Shown here: in pieces, positions 22,272 through 32,601 of the stretch
Numbering within the stretch: the stretch's first letter is position 1
Layout of the letters: each line of letters opens with the position of its first letter
Source of the DNA: Ophiostoma sp. CBS 140.51
Lineage: Eukaryota > Ascomycota > Sordariomycetes > Ophiostomatales > Ophiostomataceae
Reading direction: 5' to 3'
Length of the DNA stretch: 64,000 nucleotides
NCBI GenBank assembly: GCA_029298735.1
Contig: JANSLP010000033.1
Coordinates: 1 to 64,000 of the forward strand
Program-made: the position numbers and the translations under genes
The notes under the pieces: model-generated
Database searches by the model: none
Told to the model about the DNA's origin: nothing
The model's input: only the letters and a program-made list of their open reading frames with translations

Positions 22272-23286
22272 ATGAGATGAGACGATGCGTTGTTTATATA
22301 GCCATTTGTTTTGGTCTATGTCTTTTTGTACTTTCTATTTTGCATGTTGCCAACGTTGGCGTCGACATCTCAAACTCTCTTTTCTTTGCTTCATTTTTGT
22401 TATTTTTTTCCTGGGAAAATTCTCTTGTATTTTTGCTATCTACTTAACTACTTTGTAATGTACATTTTTACTGTGTGAATGCTATCAAGTGAGTGCAATG
22501 AAATCCATGAAACGTATCTCTAATGTGCTGTTCTATTGAGCAGAATTATGATAACATCAACCACAGAGCATCACTTAATGAAAGCACCGGTAGACATAAA
22601 AATGTACATGAAATGGACGATGGTCACGAAAGTGGAAAGTTGAGGAAGAAGACGAAAAGAAACGGGGAAAGAGCCCAAAAAGAGAAGCAACAGAGGGGAA
22701 AGCCATTATACAAAAATTTTGGCATATGTTTAGGTTCCTCATTATTTTTTGACAGTTCTCATTTATATTATTATGCTTGATTTATCATTTTGTGCGCTCA
22801 AGCGTTGTTGTATTAGTAGATAACATCCATCTAGAGGAAACAAAAAGAGTCGTTGGAACTTTGTATGCTAGCGCGGTACCATTCCCCGCAAACCAACATA
22901 GAAAAGGTACCTGTCAGCACCGTGTAAGTTGTGATTGCGGAAGTTGTAACTTACATCACAGCTTGCACAATATGTAAATTCACCATGTAGTTTTGTCAGT
23001 CATCGAGATTTTGCATGTTTGTTCGTGAACCTTAAGTCTCTTCTGGTATATATCGAGACGAGACTTTCTGGCTTGCTCTACTACCCCTATTGGTTGTTTT
23101 ATCTCTTTTCGTTCTTCATCCAATATACCTTCGTCTGAAAATGTGAAAATAATCGCAACACCAGCACCGAACGTTTTCCAAGCTTTTAGATATTGATATC
23201 CAAGAACAACCCTTCTTACCTTACCCTTTCTACGCGTTTCTCTTTTTATTCTTTGAATTCCTCTCCTCCTCTGGACACCTTCCAAA
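22272..23286. other. Intergenic, AT-rich
   Basis: This 1-kb spacer is AT-rich and follows the LRR gene. No gene was recognised. The last 200 bases are pyrimidine-rich and are probably the leader of the next gene. Confidence 0.5.
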
Positions 23287-23604
23287 ATGGTCCTGGTCGA
23301 CGAAGAGATCCAGGCTCTCGTGGCCAGAATGCTGGCTCGGCCGCATCCACCACATCGTGCTAAGGAGCACTGGCACGACATTTTGCGCGTCTACTACAAA
23401 CGCACGTTCCGGAACATGACGACGCGGGAGGTCTTTGAGCACCACTTTTACCCACTGTTCTACATCCCTGGTGAGGATGGATATGATTATGCAGACGAAG
23501 AAGAAGAAGAAGAAGACGACGACGACAATGATGATGATGATGATGATGATGGCGACGACGAAAAAGACTATAGTGGTGATGAAGACGACCATATCGAGGA
23601 TGTC

Positions 23605-23651
<47 letters not shown>

Positions 23652-25221
23652 AAATGAGAGGCATTACGACAATATCGACAACCAGGCCCTTAACGATGAC
23701 CTTGTTTTCTGGAGACAACACAACAACGACAGTACACCTGGTATCAACACGCCGCCGGATAACAGCAATGCCTCTGTTACAGGCGTCTACGGCGACTACA
23801 CCTTCCCAGAGGGACTCTATCCGAAGATGAGCCAAACCAGCCCAATCTTTAAAGCTATAAGGGTGTTGGACAAATTCTGGTTCTTGTTGCCCGCTACTCT
23901 CTTAGTCAGGAGGGGCTTGATGGCCTACTGCTACCAACGGCACAAGCAGCCTGATAGCAGCGACATCGAAAGTCTACAGAACGTCGAGGACAACAACGAG
24001 AACAAGAGCAGCTACTACTCACGCATTCGGCAGCGTCTGTCTAAGATAAGCATCCCTACTGCTTACTACTTGGGGATGGCACTGTACTTTCCAGAGTGTT
24101 TCCCAACCACCACATTCTTGCTCGTCTTATTCATCATCTGGTCCCTGCTCAGCTACCTTGGTCGTCTCCTTCATCAACCGACTCTCATTGTACTGGGACT
24201 ATTTGTACTTGTACTTGTCATTTCAGCGTCCTCTGAGGGCTGGCTAGTGTACCAGAGCCTTGTTGCGCGTCGCAAGTGCCACCAGTATGCGCAAAAGTGC
24301 ATCGAGCTCGCCGCCAAGCAAGTGGCCGACAGCAAGGCCGAGTACAAGGCATGGAAGCAGCGCTGCCGCTTAGAACGTGCCCGCCGCAGAGAAGAGCGTG
24401 CCCGCCACCGGGCCACTCTTCTGAGGCACTCTGAGGCTCGTCGTCGGTGCATCCGCATGCGCCTCTGGCGCCAGCGCCAGACACCAGAAGACCTGCCCTA
24501 TGCGGAAGCGTACTCGGTAGCGCTTCACAAGGAGCTAAAGATTCGTGTGAACAAGTTGATGGGCATGGCGCGTGACGAAGACGTTCCCCTGGAGGACATT
24601 GTGGCCGACATGATGCCGCTTGTGTACGACCACTTGGCGGTCTGGTTTGCCCTTCTTGACCCTCTGGACCGCAACGGCGACTTTAATGCGCTGGGCGATT
24701 TCGAGAATAGCCACAGGAACGACGACGGCGACGAAGAACCGGTCGAGCCACCAATTCTCTATGACGCTCCTACCGAGTGGGGGCCTCCACCTAAGTATGA
24801 GCCGCCGCAGCACATGCTTGGCCCGGATCCGACGCGCCACTACCAGTCACTGCACACCTTGATGCAGACGTTCCGGTCGCCTCTAGAAGACCCGTATGAC
24901 CCCGAAAACCCGGTCGACCAGCAAGCCACTGCCAAAGCCGAGATTGACCCAGTGCCTGCGTACGACAACTACACACTGACGCATCAACCGCCGGTGTACT
25001 ATCGCGTGATCCAGCCCTGCCGAATCCCGGCCGGAGTGCGGCACGTGAATATCCGCGGTCGTGTGATTGAGGCCCGGCGTCCCGCCGTGCCGTGGGAGAG
25101 TTCGCGACGGGCACTGCAGCTGCGGCTCGGCCAGATGCAGGAGGCACTGGCAGCAAACGCAGAAGAAGCGAATTTTATTCGTGGCGCTAATTCGGTCGAG
25201 CCGTTCACTGAAGGCAATTAA
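23287..25221 (+). CDS. Orphan membrane protein with acidic and poly-asparagine runs
   Basis: Family not recognised. Single exon, 644 residues, starting MVLVDEEIQALVARML in good ATG context (CCAAAATGG). The N-terminal part has an aromatic motif, HWHDILRVYYKRTF followed by REVFEHHFYPLFY (about 38-65). An acidic run (about 71-90) and a run of 15 asparagines (from about residue 107) encoded by a perfect AAC repeat follow. The centre has a hydrophobic segment near FWFLLPATLLV and a strong cluster (TAYYLGMALYF, TTTFLLVLFIIWSLLSYLG, TLIVLGLFVLVLVISAS), so two to four transmembrane helices are likely. An Arg/Ala-rich helical region (RARRREERARHRATLLRHSE) and a Pro-rich cytosolic-looking C-terminus complete it. 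The 5' end has a degenerate copy near 27.8 kb. Confidence 0.7.
23497..23649 (+). repeat. In-frame trinucleotide repeats (GAA/GAC/GAT, then AAC x15)
   Basis: Within the orphan gene, 23497-23560 is a run of Glu and Asp codons, largely GAA, GAC and GAT. Positions 23605-23649 are fifteen uninterrupted AAC codons. Both keep the frame, and the uninterrupted AAC run is likely length-variable. Confidence 0.9.
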
Positions 25222-25484
25222 AAGTGAGGAGGATAAATGTATAATAGTGTAAGATAAAAGTTGTATGATTGTGTAAGATGGATGTGCGATAAGTTTTCAG
25301 GAGTTTTGATCCACTGAGATCCCAGAGATACCCAACATCGTTTAATTTTGCTTTTCACTTATCATGTCCCTTAAGTGTTAAGTGAAGTGAAATCAATAAA
25401 GTGGACCAAAACACATAAATCGTTTTATTTCGTCAAATCCAAATCAGTCTATTTTAAAACATTCTTTCTCGCCCACGAAAGCGG

Positions 25485-26804
25485 TTACTCCCGAACAAAC
25501 AGCGCAGCCATACCCATGCCGGTGCCAATGCACATGCTCACAACACCAATCTCGCCGCCGTCGCGCGCCAGACCGTGCAGGAGCGTCGACACCATGCGCG
25601 CACCCGTGGCGCCCAGCGGGTGGCCCAGAGCAATAGCACCACCATCAGGGTTGACCAGAGAAGCCGGGCGGGCAGCCAGCGAATGGCGGTAGTCGGCGTC
25701 CGACTCGGCCCAGGCCTTCTCCAGACCCAGAGCGCGCACAGTGTAGACAGCCTGGCTGGCGAAGGCCTCGTTAATCTCCCAGCGGTGGACGTCGCCGACC
25801 GTCAGACCATAGCGCTCAAGCAGGGCAGGGATGGCCAGAGCAGGGCCAATGCCCATCTCGTCGGGCTTGCAGCCGACGGTGACGGCGCCAATGAAGCGGC
25901 CAATGGGCTGCTCAGACGACTCAATGGCCGAGCGGCGGGCCAGCAGCACAGCCGCCGCACCGTCGCTGACCTGCGACGAGTTGCCAGCCGTGCTGGTGCC
26001 GTCCTTGGCCACAAACGCGGGCTTCAGCTTGGCCAGCGCCTCGGGTGTCACGTTGGCGCGGATGCCATCATCCTTGGTGACGGTGATCGTCTCCACAGGG
26101 GCGAGGGGCGCATCGGCGGGCGCGCCCTTCTCGGGAAGGGGCTGGTACTGGGTCGTCACGGGCACAATCTCGCCCGAGTTGACAAAATCGCCATTGGCCG
26201 TCGCGCGGGCTGCCCGCTGGTGGCTCGACAGCGCCATGGCGTCCTGCTCAGCGCGGCCCACACCGTACCGCTGTGCCACGTTCTCGCTCGTCAGGCCCAT
26301 GGGCATAATGCAGTCGCGCGCGTCCTTTTCGGCAGACTCCTTGAGGGCCGGCCACAGGTCCACAGGGATCGCCCGGCTGCCGTAGTTGCGCGTCATGCTC
26401 TCCATACCCGCACCGATACCGACGTCAATGTCGCCAGCGCGGATCTGGTTGGCGACCGAGGCCACGGCCTGCAGACTGGACGCGCAGGCGCGGTTGACCG
26501 TATAGAGGGTAGTGGCATTGGTGTCGTAGCCGACGTGGTTCAGCGCCATGCGGGCGGCCTTGCTGCCACCGAGCTCCGACAGGACGACGCCGACGGCGAC
26601 CTCCTGCACACGCTGGTGTGCCAGGCCGTACCTCTCGGCAGCATTGCGCTTGGTGGCGGCGAGGACGGTGGCGAGAAGCTGTTCTGGGTAGGCGTCCTTC
26701 AAGGAACCACGGTTGGAGCGGCAGACGGGTGTGCGGACGGCCGACAGGACGACAGTGTCGGTGGGCGCCTTAGCCAGGATGGCGGCGACACCACGGGCGG
26801 CCAT
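25485..26804 (-). CDS. 3-ketoacyl-CoA / acetyl-CoA thiolase
   Basis: Beta-oxidation-type thiolase that cleaves 3-ketoacyl-CoA with CoA (or condenses acetyl-CoA). Single exon, 439 residues from the ATG at 26804. The catalytic set is complete: the acyl-accepting cysteine in NRACASSLQAV (C107), the INEAFA motif, GHPLGATGARM with His395, and the second cysteine in CIGTGMG (C425). GMESM and GNSSQVSDGAAAVLL are also family signatures. The frame stays open upstream to an ATG at 26987, which would add 61 residues rich in Ser, Thr and Leu; this sits in a leader-like region and I prefer the downstream start. The N-terminus MAARGVAAILAK has no clear PTS2 nonapeptide and the C-terminus ALFVRE is not a PTS1, so the compartment is uncertain. 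Confidence 0.93.
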   Translation of the reverse strand: MAARGVAAILAKAPTDTVVLSAVRTPVCRSNRGSLKDAYPEQLLATVLAATKRNAAERYGLAHQRVQEVAVGVVLSELGGSKAARMALNHVGYDTNATTLYTVNRACASSLQAVASVANQIRAGDIDVGIGAGMESMTRNYGSRAIPVDLWPALKESAEKDARDCIMPMGLTSENVAQRYGVGRAEQDAMALSSHQRAARATANGDFVNSGEIVPVTTQYQPLPEKGAPADAPLAPVETITVTKDDGIRANVTPEALAKLKPAFVAKDGTSTAGNSSQVSDGAAAVLLARRSAIESSEQPIGRFIGAVTVGCKPDEMGIGPALAIPALLERYGLTVGDVHRWEINEAFASQAVYTVRALGLEKAWAESDADYRHSLAARPASLVNPDGGAIALGHPLGATGARMVSTLLHGLARDGGEIGVVSMCIGTGMGMAALFVRE

Positions 26805-28607
26805 TGTGAGGGTTGTGAGGAGGGTAGAGGTGAACGGGTTAGATGTTGCCGAAGAGGAGAGGAGAGGTCGTTGAGGCTTCGGTATTCGTCTAGTGACGTT
26901 CTCGAAATACAAGAGGCAAGAGCTCGTGGTCAAATGACTAATCTGGGGAATGAGGAAAAGAAGGAAGGAACGACTGTCAAAGTCCAAGCTCCAGAGAAAA
27001 GAGAAGTCAAAAACAAAATAATTGAAATCACGACGAGAACCAAGCTCTCCGGGGAATCTCGAGAAAACAGAGCTCTACCCCAAATAACGACGTAGGTCGG
27101 GGTCTAAGTCGGCCCCAACAGCTTTTCCAGACTCTATGAACCTGTCTTGTTAAGTCGGTCGCACCCCTTTTGGGTGTAGCGCCTTGTAGCGTGGCGGCCG
27201 TTTCCCACTTAAAGGCCCCTGAAGGGCGCTAACACTTGTTAAAACCCCACTGAAGACCATCCATCGGGTAGGCTCATCGGGAAGCGGGTAAGAGATTAAC
27301 ACTGTGCAGCCAGGACGAGTTCTCACGTAAATATATGCTGTAATCAACACAATTCGTCTCGGCAACAAATCAATAAAATATAATTCACATGATTCCAGTA
27401 TATATCTGGATACAAAATATGGTAATGGCTCATGACAAGCGGATCCAGTTGCCTATGGGCCAATGCATAAAGTCCTTCCCCAGACTTCCCCAGAACTGAC
27501 CGAATGGAGTGCTTTATATTGAAAAGTACACAGCTGGTCGACCCAACTTCACTCGAAATATTTCCGTATTTTGGAGGAGAACAACTGAAAACCAATGACT
27601 ATGCGGTGATGGATATATGTGAGGTTGCCGGTCTGATATCAGTTTGATACTAAGACCGCGGTGTGTCTGGCTGCCATTTAGAATGGTGAAGACGCAACAG
27701 TAAAGAAGTAGAAGTGAAGGAACCATGTCGTCTAAAATCCTCATATTGGAAGTTTTGAATCACTTACTCCGTACAAGTTGCAGCTGTGGTGGTGTTCTTG
27801 TTGACGATGTTTGTTTTGGTCGACGACTTACATGGCACAGTGTTATCGCACTGTATTTACACAGTACTACTACAATGGCCTGTATTTTCGGGAACCGTCG
27901 TCGGGACGCGGGGAAACTCTTTTGGTGGAGCACTTTTACAGTGGCATTTCTCACACAAGACGTGCTTGGTGGATGAACACTTATCCCACTATCGTCTGCC
28001 ACCCAAAGACTGCCGACGCCGGCGGAAACCTCACCGAAGAAGAGGTTGCCCTCAAACTTTTCGGCAGTGGCACGAAAACAGACAGGCGAGAGCCGAAGGT
28101 GAGAACAGGTAATACGGAGCAGAAAGACAAAACATCACAGGGAGCACTTATTGATTAGAAAATATAAAGGAGTCGGTCGGAAGGAGTGGTAAAATCGTGG
28201 TGTTTTTTGTCATCTAGCTACATTGTGAAAAGAGAAGAGTAAAACGAAAAACGGAATGCGAAAACATGAACCGAACCGAAACAATCCAATCCCGTCATTT
28301 GTCGTCCGTTGAATCCGACGAACCAGAAAGACACTTTGCGCAAAAACAAGAAACGACGTCATTGTTAAACAGACAACAGAAGATCGAAATGACCAAGGAC
28401 CAAATGCAGGGCAGAAAGCAAATCATCAATCGCAAAACATGTCGGGAAGTCGAGGATCCAAAAATTAATCGTACATCCGGTGCAGATAGGCAAAGCAGAG
28501 AGTTGCAGAGTTGCAAAAGAGTCGCGTAAAATACAAGGCTGTCGTAAAGAGGTCGAGGAGGAGGTCGAGGAAGTCAAAAACAAGAACGCACAACACTGGC
28601 GCCAGGC
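26805..28607. other. Intergenic with a relic near 27.8 kb
   Basis: It holds the thiolase leader and promoter at the left and a degenerate copy of the orphan membrane gene near 27.8 kb. An A/G-rich stretch from 28.2 to 28.6 kb has no coding signal. Confidence 0.5.
27807..27930 (+). pseudogene. Relic of the 5' end of the orphan membrane gene
   Basis: The segment starts ATG and reads MFVLVDD, like MVLVDEE of the gene at 23287, and includes GTTTTGGTCGACGA versus GTCCTGGTCGACGA. It then has TGGCAC as in the HWHD codons. After a frame change it reads YYYNGLYFREPSSGRGETLL and then VEHFY. This compares with the intact gene's YYKRTFRNMTTREVFEHHFY; the DNA words TACTACAA, CGGGAAC, GACGCGGG and GCACTTTTAC recur in order. 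Insertions and a deletion of about 25 codons break it. I infer a truncated duplicate; the alignment was made by eye. Confidence 0.45.
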
Positions 28608-30938
28608 CTAATCATATCGAATGCCCAGGCCGACACGGTCCGGATCTTGTGCTGCCGGCTGGTAGGTGTGGCCGTGCGTGTGGTGGTGCCGGTAGCTGTC
28701 GTTGTTGTCCCGCAGCGACGGCACGATGCGCACCTTTTTCGTCGGGCTGGCCTGGAGGTGGCTGTTGTGGGGATCGGCGTGGTGCTGGTCAGCGTGTGAG
28801 GGCTGGCCACCACTGAACTTGCGCTTGTCCATGGCACCGGCACCGTTGCCGGCCTTGTTCACACCACCAAACAGCTTGGCCTGCATCTTGCCGCCAGACG
28901 ACTCTCTTGAGTCGCGCTCTCGCTGGGCGGCCACCTCGAAGCTCTCGCGCGCATCCCTCCGCAGCATAGCCGATGCGGCCTGGCTGGCCTGGCTCTCAAA
29001 GACGTGCTCATCGGCGGCAGTTCCCGAGCTGGAGGAAGTCGACCGATCAAGTGGACGCGATGAACGCGAAGCTCCAAAGGAAGGCGGAGGGAAGGACTGT
29101 GTTGTTGACCGTGCCACACTCTCGAGTGCCTGTCGTGCAATGTCCTCGTTGCCGGTCAGAACGTGGTTGATGGAGCCACCGTGGCCATGCTGGCTGTGGG
29201 AATGGTTGTTGTGGGAGTCCTCGTCAACAGAGATGGTGCTCTCGCGGCTCCGGCGGCCACCGGCAGGGTTGGCAGTCGATGTTCCCTGGTGACCAGGCAG
29301 ACGGTGCCGTGGGCGTGTCGGCGTCTCGGGGAAGTAGCGGCCGCTAGCGCTCGTCGTAAAACTTTGGCTGTGCGAATGGCTCACACTGTGGCTGTGGCCG
29401 TGACCCGGTCCGTGGCCAGTGAGGCCACCAAACCGCGGCGGTGGCTCAGTCTGCGGCACCAGGTCGACCGAGGGCAGAAGACCGCCGCCGTATTCACCGC
29501 CTCGTGGGCGCGACGTAGGTGTAGTGGGCAACGACGACAGGGACTGCACGTTGCGAACGTGCTTGGCAATGTGGCGCGGCGGTGGGCGGTGACCGGTTAG
29601 GGGCGTGTTGGGCGCGCTGTTGTTCTCCTGGTTAAGGGCTTGCAGCAGAGCAGCGAATGGCTCGGCGCTGGCGTGGTTGGTGTTCGACGCAGTGTTGGAT
29701 GCGACAGGTGCGGCCTTGGTCGAGGCCCGCTTGGGGGTCTGGTAGGGCGTCGCACGGGTGTGGACAGGCGAGCCGTGCGGCTTGGGCGTCATGGCGCCGT
29801 GGAAGAGACCGCCAGGGCTACACAGCAGGTGGAAATGCTCGCGGTTCTCGCGCAGGCGGTTAAGTAGCAGCTCCTTCTCGTCGACAAGTCCTGCCATCTC
29901 TTCCTCCTTTTGCTGGATGACACGCTTGGCCAGCTTGACCCGTTTTTGAAGCGAGTCGTTCTCCTCGGCGGCCTCCTCGTACAACGCCTTCAGTTGGCGG
30001 TACTTGGCCTCGGACGTCTCGGTGGCGCTGTTTGTTCTCAGATCGCGGCGTGCCTGGCGTGCGCTATCTGCCGCGCGCAGGGCCTCAACTTCGCGCCGTG
30101 TCATCTCGTGCTCAACGGCAGCACGCTTGGCGTCCTCGTCAGCCTGGAGCGTCAACAAGTTATACTGGAGCTTGTGGTGTGCCGTCTCGGTCTTGAGGCG
30201 CGTGTGCTCAGCCAGGCTAGCCTGCAGCATGGCGCGGAGCTCGTCGGGGGAGGCGTCGACGATCTGGGCGGGTGTCGGCGGAACAAAATCGGTAGCGCCG
30301 CCCAGGAGAGGCGAGCCATTGCCGTTAGCGGCAGCAGCAGCAGCAGCAGCGACGGCCGCTGCGGCATTCGAGGCAGCAGGGCCCAGGCCGAGAGCGGCGG
30401 CCGCTGCAGCGTCACGTCGTGCCTGTGCGACCGAGGTCAGGCCGGTATCGGGTGGGGAGGGGATGGCGGAGCGCTGAGAGACAGAGCTGGGAACGTGGTT
30501 GCTGTTGCCGTTGACGGCGGTGGTCGAGGAGGCGGAGGTGTGCGGCTGCGGCTGCAGAGGCAGAGGGTGCCGTTGTTGTGGTGGCTGGAAGCGGTGTTGT
30601 GATGAAGGAGGCGGTGTGAGAGAAGAGGGGATCGTATTTTGGGGCAGGACAGTGTCGACTTCGACGTCAATATCCTCGTCATCGTTATCGTTAAGCTCCG
30701 TGCGGAACGACTCGTCGGCGTCCATCGGCGAGCCGGGGCCTTCTGTGGACAGGATCGTATCCTGCGAGGCGGGGATCACACTCTCGGTGGCACCCAGGGC
30801 CGCGCCCAATGGTGTCGACGGCACCTCGACGGAGTTGTGTGGGATGTTGTTTGAGTCCATATCCATGTCAACAACGGCGTTGGTCGCAGCGGCGGCCTGG
30901 GTCTGGCCCGACGGAGGCGGTTCTGAATCGGACGACAT
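28608..30938 (-). CDS. Coiled-coil protein with long disordered tails
   Basis: No named family recognised with confidence. Single exon; the preferred start at 30938 (MSSDSEPPPSG) gives 776 residues, and an in-frame ATG at 31016 would add 26 Ser/Thr-rich residues. Order along the protein: acidic N-terminus (DNDDEDIDVEVD, about 83-95), Gln/Pro-rich segment, poly-alanine (177-204, partly a GCA repeat), a strong coiled coil (about 228-370, with LQKRVKLAKRVIQQKEEEM and LVDEKELLLNRLRENREHFH), then many Ser/Thr-Pro sites (TPYQTPKRAS, PTTPTSRPR), a His/Ser/Gly-rich stretch, and a basic end (SPTKKVRIVPSLRDN). The SP/TP clusters suggest regulation by proline-directed kinases and a nuclear or cytoskeletal role, as inference. 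No enzyme motif is seen. Confidence 0.8.
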   Translation of the reverse strand: MSSDSEPPPSGQTQAAAATNAVVDMDMDSNNIPHNSVEVPSTPLGAALGATESVIPASQDTILSTEGPGSPMDADESFRTELNDNDDEDIDVEVDTVLPQNTIPSSLTPPPSSQHRFQPPQQRHPLPLQPQPHTSASSTTAVNGNSNHVPSSVSQRSAIPSPPDTGLTSVAQARRDAAAAAALGLGPAASNAAAAVAAAAAAAANGNGSPLLGGATDFVPPTPAQIVDASPDELRAMLQASLAEHTRLKTETAHHKLQYNLLTLQADEDAKRAAVEHEMTRREVEALRAADSARQARRDLRTNSATETSEAKYRQLKALYEEAAEENDSLQKRVKLAKRVIQQKEEEMAGLVDEKELLLNRLRENREHFHLLCSPGGLFHGAMTPKPHGSPVHTRATPYQTPKRASTKAAPVASNTASNTNHASAEPFAALLQALNQENNSAPNTPLTGHRPPPRHIAKHVRNVQSLSSLPTTPTSRPRGGEYGGGLLPSVDLVPQTEPPPRFGGLTGHGPGHGHSHSVSHSHSQSFTTSASGRYFPETPTRPRHRLPGHQGTSTANPAGGRRSRESTISVDEDSHNNHSHSQHGHGGSINHVLTGNEDIARQALESVARSTTQSFPPPSFGASRSSRPLDRSTSSSSGTAADEHVFESQASQAASAMLRRDARESFEVAAQRERDSRESSGGKMQAKLFGGVNKAGNGAGAMDKRKFSGGQPSHADQHHADPHNSHLQASPTKKVRIVPSLRDNNDSYRHHHTHGHTYQPAAQDPDRVGLGIRYD
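30331..30350 (-). repeat. GCA trinucleotide run inside the coiled-coil gene
   Basis: About seven GCA units on the plus strand contribute to a low-complexity stretch in the poly-Ala region of the minus-strand protein. Confidence 0.8.
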
Positions 30939-31935
30939 TGTGGCTGTGGGTGTGTTTGTGTGTGAAAGTAGTAGAGATGAGAACAATGACGACGATGCTA
31001 TTGTTCTCTCTGTCAAAAGAAGTGACCGTTGTCGATTTTAAGTGTTTTCGTTCCAGTGGTCGTGATACGCCGTCAACGGTCGGTGAGGACTGGAATGTGA
31101 ACAACGGAGAAGTGCGAGACAGCAGTGTGCACGGCGTGCGATTGGAAGCCGCCGAAACAAGCAATAGAGCGACGACACAAAGCCGTCAACCCCGTCAACC
31201 CCCTTGAATCTCTGCAAGTCTCTTAAAATCTCTTCAGCCCAACCCTGAATCGTAAAAATAAAGAGCAAGAAGATGCACTGGCATGCAGCACCGTTTGAGA
31301 GCGGGAAGCGTGCGTTTCACGACGATGAAAGGGCGCAACGCAAGGGAGCGGTGATGGGGCGGTGGAGGAGGATTAGGAGGTGGTAAGAATAGCGATGAGG
31401 ATGGTGACAGAAGAAGATGTTGTAGAAGAAATCGTTGGTGACAATTTGACAATTTCCCTGCCGCCTTTTTTTTCTGAACATTCACACAACACACCGTTGG
31501 GCAAGAACGAGTCGACGTGGAGAACGAGAGAGGGGAAGGTGCGACTGGTGTGCAGCCGCGCTGGTCAATTCTGGTTGCCGCAGTGAGGAGAAAAGAAACG
31601 GGGCGACTTCACCAAAACGAGCACGAAAGACGCGGGCTAGAGGAGGGACGTGCCATCCTTTCCCCTGAAAGTCAACCGCTCTGGACCAATCAACATGGCC
31701 GGTGGTGGGACACGCTAGTCTGGAAGCAGGTGATCACGTGTAATTTTCACATTCCACAACGCGAGCTAACGTGAGAGGCTGAATTTAGAATGCAGTAATG
31801 CGAGTTTTGCAATTAAGCCGGTATTCAGTAAAGCGAATAGGCGATATTTATCTATCAATATGTACAGGTTTCTTCAGTTCCTTCCTCCAGTCCCTTCTCA
31901 TCTGTCGTCACACCTTTTCTTTCCGGTCAACCCAT
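30939..31935. other. Intergenic between two minus-strand genes
   Basis: It contains the promoter of the coiled-coil gene (left) and the 3' flank of the GPI-protein gene (right). No gene was recognised. Confidence 0.5.
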
Positions 31936-32601
31936 TTACAGCAGAGCAGCAACACCGATGGCGGCAGCAGCGCCCAGAAGACCACCAGCACCGCTCAGAG
32001 CCACAGCACCGGCCGTCGAGGCAGTCACGCCGCTGGTCGTCTTTGTGGGGGGCTTGTTGGTGCCGTAGACCGTGCTGGTCTTGCCGTCGGTGACAATGAT
32101 ACCAGGGGGCAGCGAGGAGTTGGTGCCGTTGCCACCCGCAGCAGGCGTGACCGAGGGGGCAATGGTCGTGGTGGTGCCGCTGGAGCCAGAGATGACAACG
32201 ACGCCCGGCTGAGACTGGTTCACATCGGTGGTCGACGTGGTCGTGGGGGCATCCGAGGTGGTAGTGCCAGAGCCAGCAGCATCACCGCCAGCAGCCGACG
32301 AAGAAGCAGCAGCAGAAGGCGTCGACTCAACAGCAGTAGACGAGGCAACAGCGTCACCGCCGAAACCGGGCAGGAAGCTGGGGGTGACGGTAGCAGTGCC
32401 GGTGTAGCCAGCGCAGCCAGGCTTGGTGGTGATGGGAGGAGCGCGTCCGCCACCGCAGTCGATGAACTCGCAGAGCTCACCAGTGCCGGGGACGTACCAG
32501 ATCAGGCTGGCGCCAGAAACGCTGGACGTGCAGCCAGTCAGGTCGGTACGGGCCAGAGCCACAGCGGGCAGAAGGCCAGCAAGAATGACGCGAGACAGCA
32601 T
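31936..32601 (-). CDS. GPI-anchored secreted protein with small cysteine domain
   Basis: Single exon, 221 residues from the ATG at 32601. The N-terminus MLSRVILAGLLPAVALA is a clean signal peptide, likely cut before RTDLTGC. A four-cysteine domain follows (residues about 18-68, containing SLIWYVPGTGELCEFIDCGG, then GRAPP and a TKPGCAGYTGT segment). Next is a Ser/Thr/Ala-rich, probably O-glycosylated stalk with an NGTNSS sequon. The C-terminus is a small-residue stretch ending in a hydrophobic tail (LLGAAAAIGVAALL), as for a GPI signal. Relatives in fungi are often labelled siderophore biosynthesis enzymes, but nothing here supports an enzyme; a cell-wall or surface protein is the safer call. 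An in-frame upstream ATG (32844) would destroy the signal peptide and is rejected. Confidence 0.85.
   Translation of the reverse strand: MLSRVILAGLLPAVALARTDLTGCTSSVSGASLIWYVPGTGELCEFIDCGGGRAPPITTKPGCAGYTGTATVTPSFLPGFGGDAVASSTAVESTPSAAASSSAAGGDAAGSGTTTSDAPTTTSTTDVNQSQPGVVVISGSSGTTTTIAPSVTPAAGGNGTNSSLPPGIIVTDGKTSTVYGTNKPPTKTTSGVTASTAGAVALSGAGGLLGAAAAIGVAALL

Noticed and set aside
25575..27095. 506-codon frame on the plus strand across the thiolase
   Set aside because: Shadow of the GC-rich thiolase gene; no recognisable domain, whereas the minus strand has all thiolase motifs.
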